Below are positions 5,321-6,270 of a DNA stretch of 6,270 nt, one piece after another. The translations under genes and the position numbers were made by a program. Position 1 is the first letter of the stretch; each line of letters opens with the position of its first letter. The notes beneath the pieces were generated by a model, which saw nothing but the letters and a program-made list of their open reading frames with translations, made no database searches and had not been told where the DNA came from. Source of the DNA: CAZUNO01 sp964621445 [NCBI: Candidatus Hadarchaeota archaeon] (GTDB taxonomy: Archaea; CAYQAE01; CAYVLA01); contig CAZUNO010000066.1 in the NCBI GenBank assembly GCA_964621445.1, forward strand, positions 1-6,270, written 5' to 3'.

Positions 5321-6270
5321 CTATTCCGAGACATACAGCAGAACCCGGTCCACCTCCAGGTTTAGGCCCGGTTCCTTGCTCTTGCCGGGATCTATGGCCT
5401 CCACCATGTTTAGCCACCTCTCTGACCTCTGGTCCCAGGCGATGGAGCAGTAGGTGTGGATGGGGAACTCGGGATGCTCGTAATCCGACCCGGGAGCCCA
5501 GTTCCCCACGAATATCCTCTCCAGGTTCATGCTCCGGTAATCGATGGAGTAGGCGGCAAACCTCCTGCTAAGCGCAGCCCCCTTGACCACGTCGGTGGTC
5601 TCGATGCCCACGAATAGGGGACCGGTGGAACCGGCCAGTATCGACCCGTTGAGCAGGAAGAACTTGGGCTGGATCTCACCGTCCAGCTCGGGAATGCCCA
5701 GCTTACTCCACTCCTTGCCGTCCGGGCTGGTGGCCAGTCCCATGTTCACCCGGTCACCTCGAGTACCGCGGGCCTTGTAGAGCGCGAAGTACCTTCCATC
5801 CACGATATCGATGGTTGAGTCCCTGGCCTCCGCCCCGTCGAAGGATCTGTCGGCCAGGATAGCGAAGCCCTGGGGCTCCCAGGTACCGGCCGGGTCCTCG
5901 GCCGTGAGCAAAAAGGTCTGCCACCTTGATTGGTAAACCTTCTCGCTGTCACCGGCCACGTTCTCGTCATAGACGTCCAGGGAGAGGTAGAGGTGGTACC
6001 TCCCGGTGAGCGGGTCCCGGAGTAGCTGCTGGTTCTCTATGCTCTGCACCTTCATGCCGGCCATATCGGTCAGCTCCTCCTTGATCAGGGCATTCGACAG
6101 CTTGAAGTCCTCGCCGTCATCCGAGACATAGATCTCGGCTGCAAAGCCCCTCCGCCTGATGCCCTCCCGCGGCCGGCTGGTCAGCCAGTAATGGTCCGAT
6201 TCCTCGTCGATCCATAGCTTGCCGGCCCCGCACCACGAGCCCGGTTCAAAGCTAGGGGGATCCAGTACGA
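5321..6270 (-). CDS. Five-bladed beta-propeller, glycosidase-like protein (partial, N-terminus outside window)
   Basis: The minus-strand frame is open from the right edge to TAG at 5323-5321, giving 315 codons in the window. An internal ATG at 6064 is not the start, because coding clearly continues upstream (for example WCGAGKLWIDEESDHYWLTS). The protein shows repeated propeller-blade patterns: AGKLWIDEESDHYWLTSRP then EIYVSDDGEDF; LLRDPLTGRYHLYLSLD; ARDSTIDIVDGRYFALYKA then LATSPDGKEWSK; and IAWDQRSERWLNMVEA. Such 'D-G-x-Y-x-x-Y' strands with 'S-x-D-G-x-x-W/F' turns are typical of the fold shared by GH43, GH32, GH117 and GH130 enzymes. The acidic residues in FDGAEARDS could form part of the active site, but I cannot assign a family or confirm catalysis. 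Whether it is secreted depends on the missing N-terminus. It converges on vapC and is not co-transcribed with the isomerase-like gene. Confidence 0.75.
   Translation of the reverse strand, partial: VLDPPSFEPGSWCGAGKLWIDEESDHYWLTSRPREGIRRRGFAAEIYVSDDGEDFKLSNALIKEELTDMAGMKVQSIENQQLLRDPLTGRYHLYLSLDVYDENVAGDSEKVYQSRWQTFLLTAEDPAGTWEPQGFAILADRSFDGAEARDSTIDIVDGRYFALYKARGTRGDRVNMGLATSPDGKEWSKLGIPELDGEIQPKFFLLNGSILAGSTGPLFVGIETTDVVKGAALSRRFAAYSIDYRSMNLERIFVGNWAPGSDYEHPEFPIHTYCSIAWDQRSERWLNMVEAIDPGKSKEPGLNLEVDRVLLYVSE

Noticed and set aside
1-6270. tRNA, rRNA, CRISPR array or insertion sequence
   Set aside because: No cloverleaf-like segment, regularly spaced direct repeats, transposase-like frame or terminal inverted repeats were seen on either strand.

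Overview
The window looks archaeal. Putative promoters carry TATA-like boxes at archaeal spacing, Shine-Dalgarno matches fit an archaeal 16S tail, AGG is common for arginine and ATA is frequent for isoleucine. The type I surface protein with cadherin-like domains and many N-glycosylation sequons also fits. A mesophilic or moderately thermophilic euryarchaeote, perhaps a Thermoplasmatota relative, is my guess; the sequence does not fix the taxon.

Layout. Positions 1-2348 (minus strand) are one long open frame that runs off the left edge. It encodes a membrane-anchored surface protein: signal peptide, beta-domain, two cadherin-like domains, a coiled-coil stalk of about 230 residues, one transmembrane helix, and a charged cytoplasmic tail with an internal repeat. 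It starts at a TTG with a strong ribosome binding site. Long plus-strand ORFs over this stretch are antisense shadows.

Positions 2349-2547 are a divergent promoter region with TATA boxes in both directions and two notable palindromes. To the right, on the plus strand, lie a TIM-barrel sugar phosphate isomerase/epimerase-like gene (2548-3345) and a URO-D superfamily gene (3429-4532), which ends at a T-rich terminator. A compact vapBC toxin-antitoxin operon follows (4633-5309), with its own AT-rich promoter and a candidate autoregulatory dyad. Converging on it from the right edge is a five-bladed beta-propeller, glycosidase-like protein (5321-6270, minus), whose N-terminus lies outside the window.

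How they may work together. The isomerase-like protein, the URO-D-like protein and the glycosidase-like protein could belong to carbohydrate or small-molecule catabolism. That is inference from neighbourhood only, and the strand switches and intervening vapBC weaken it. The surface protein is divergently transcribed from the isomerase gene and may share regulatory sites with it. The least explained object is the surface protein, whose architecture suggests an adhesin or sensor; I cannot assign it a known function.
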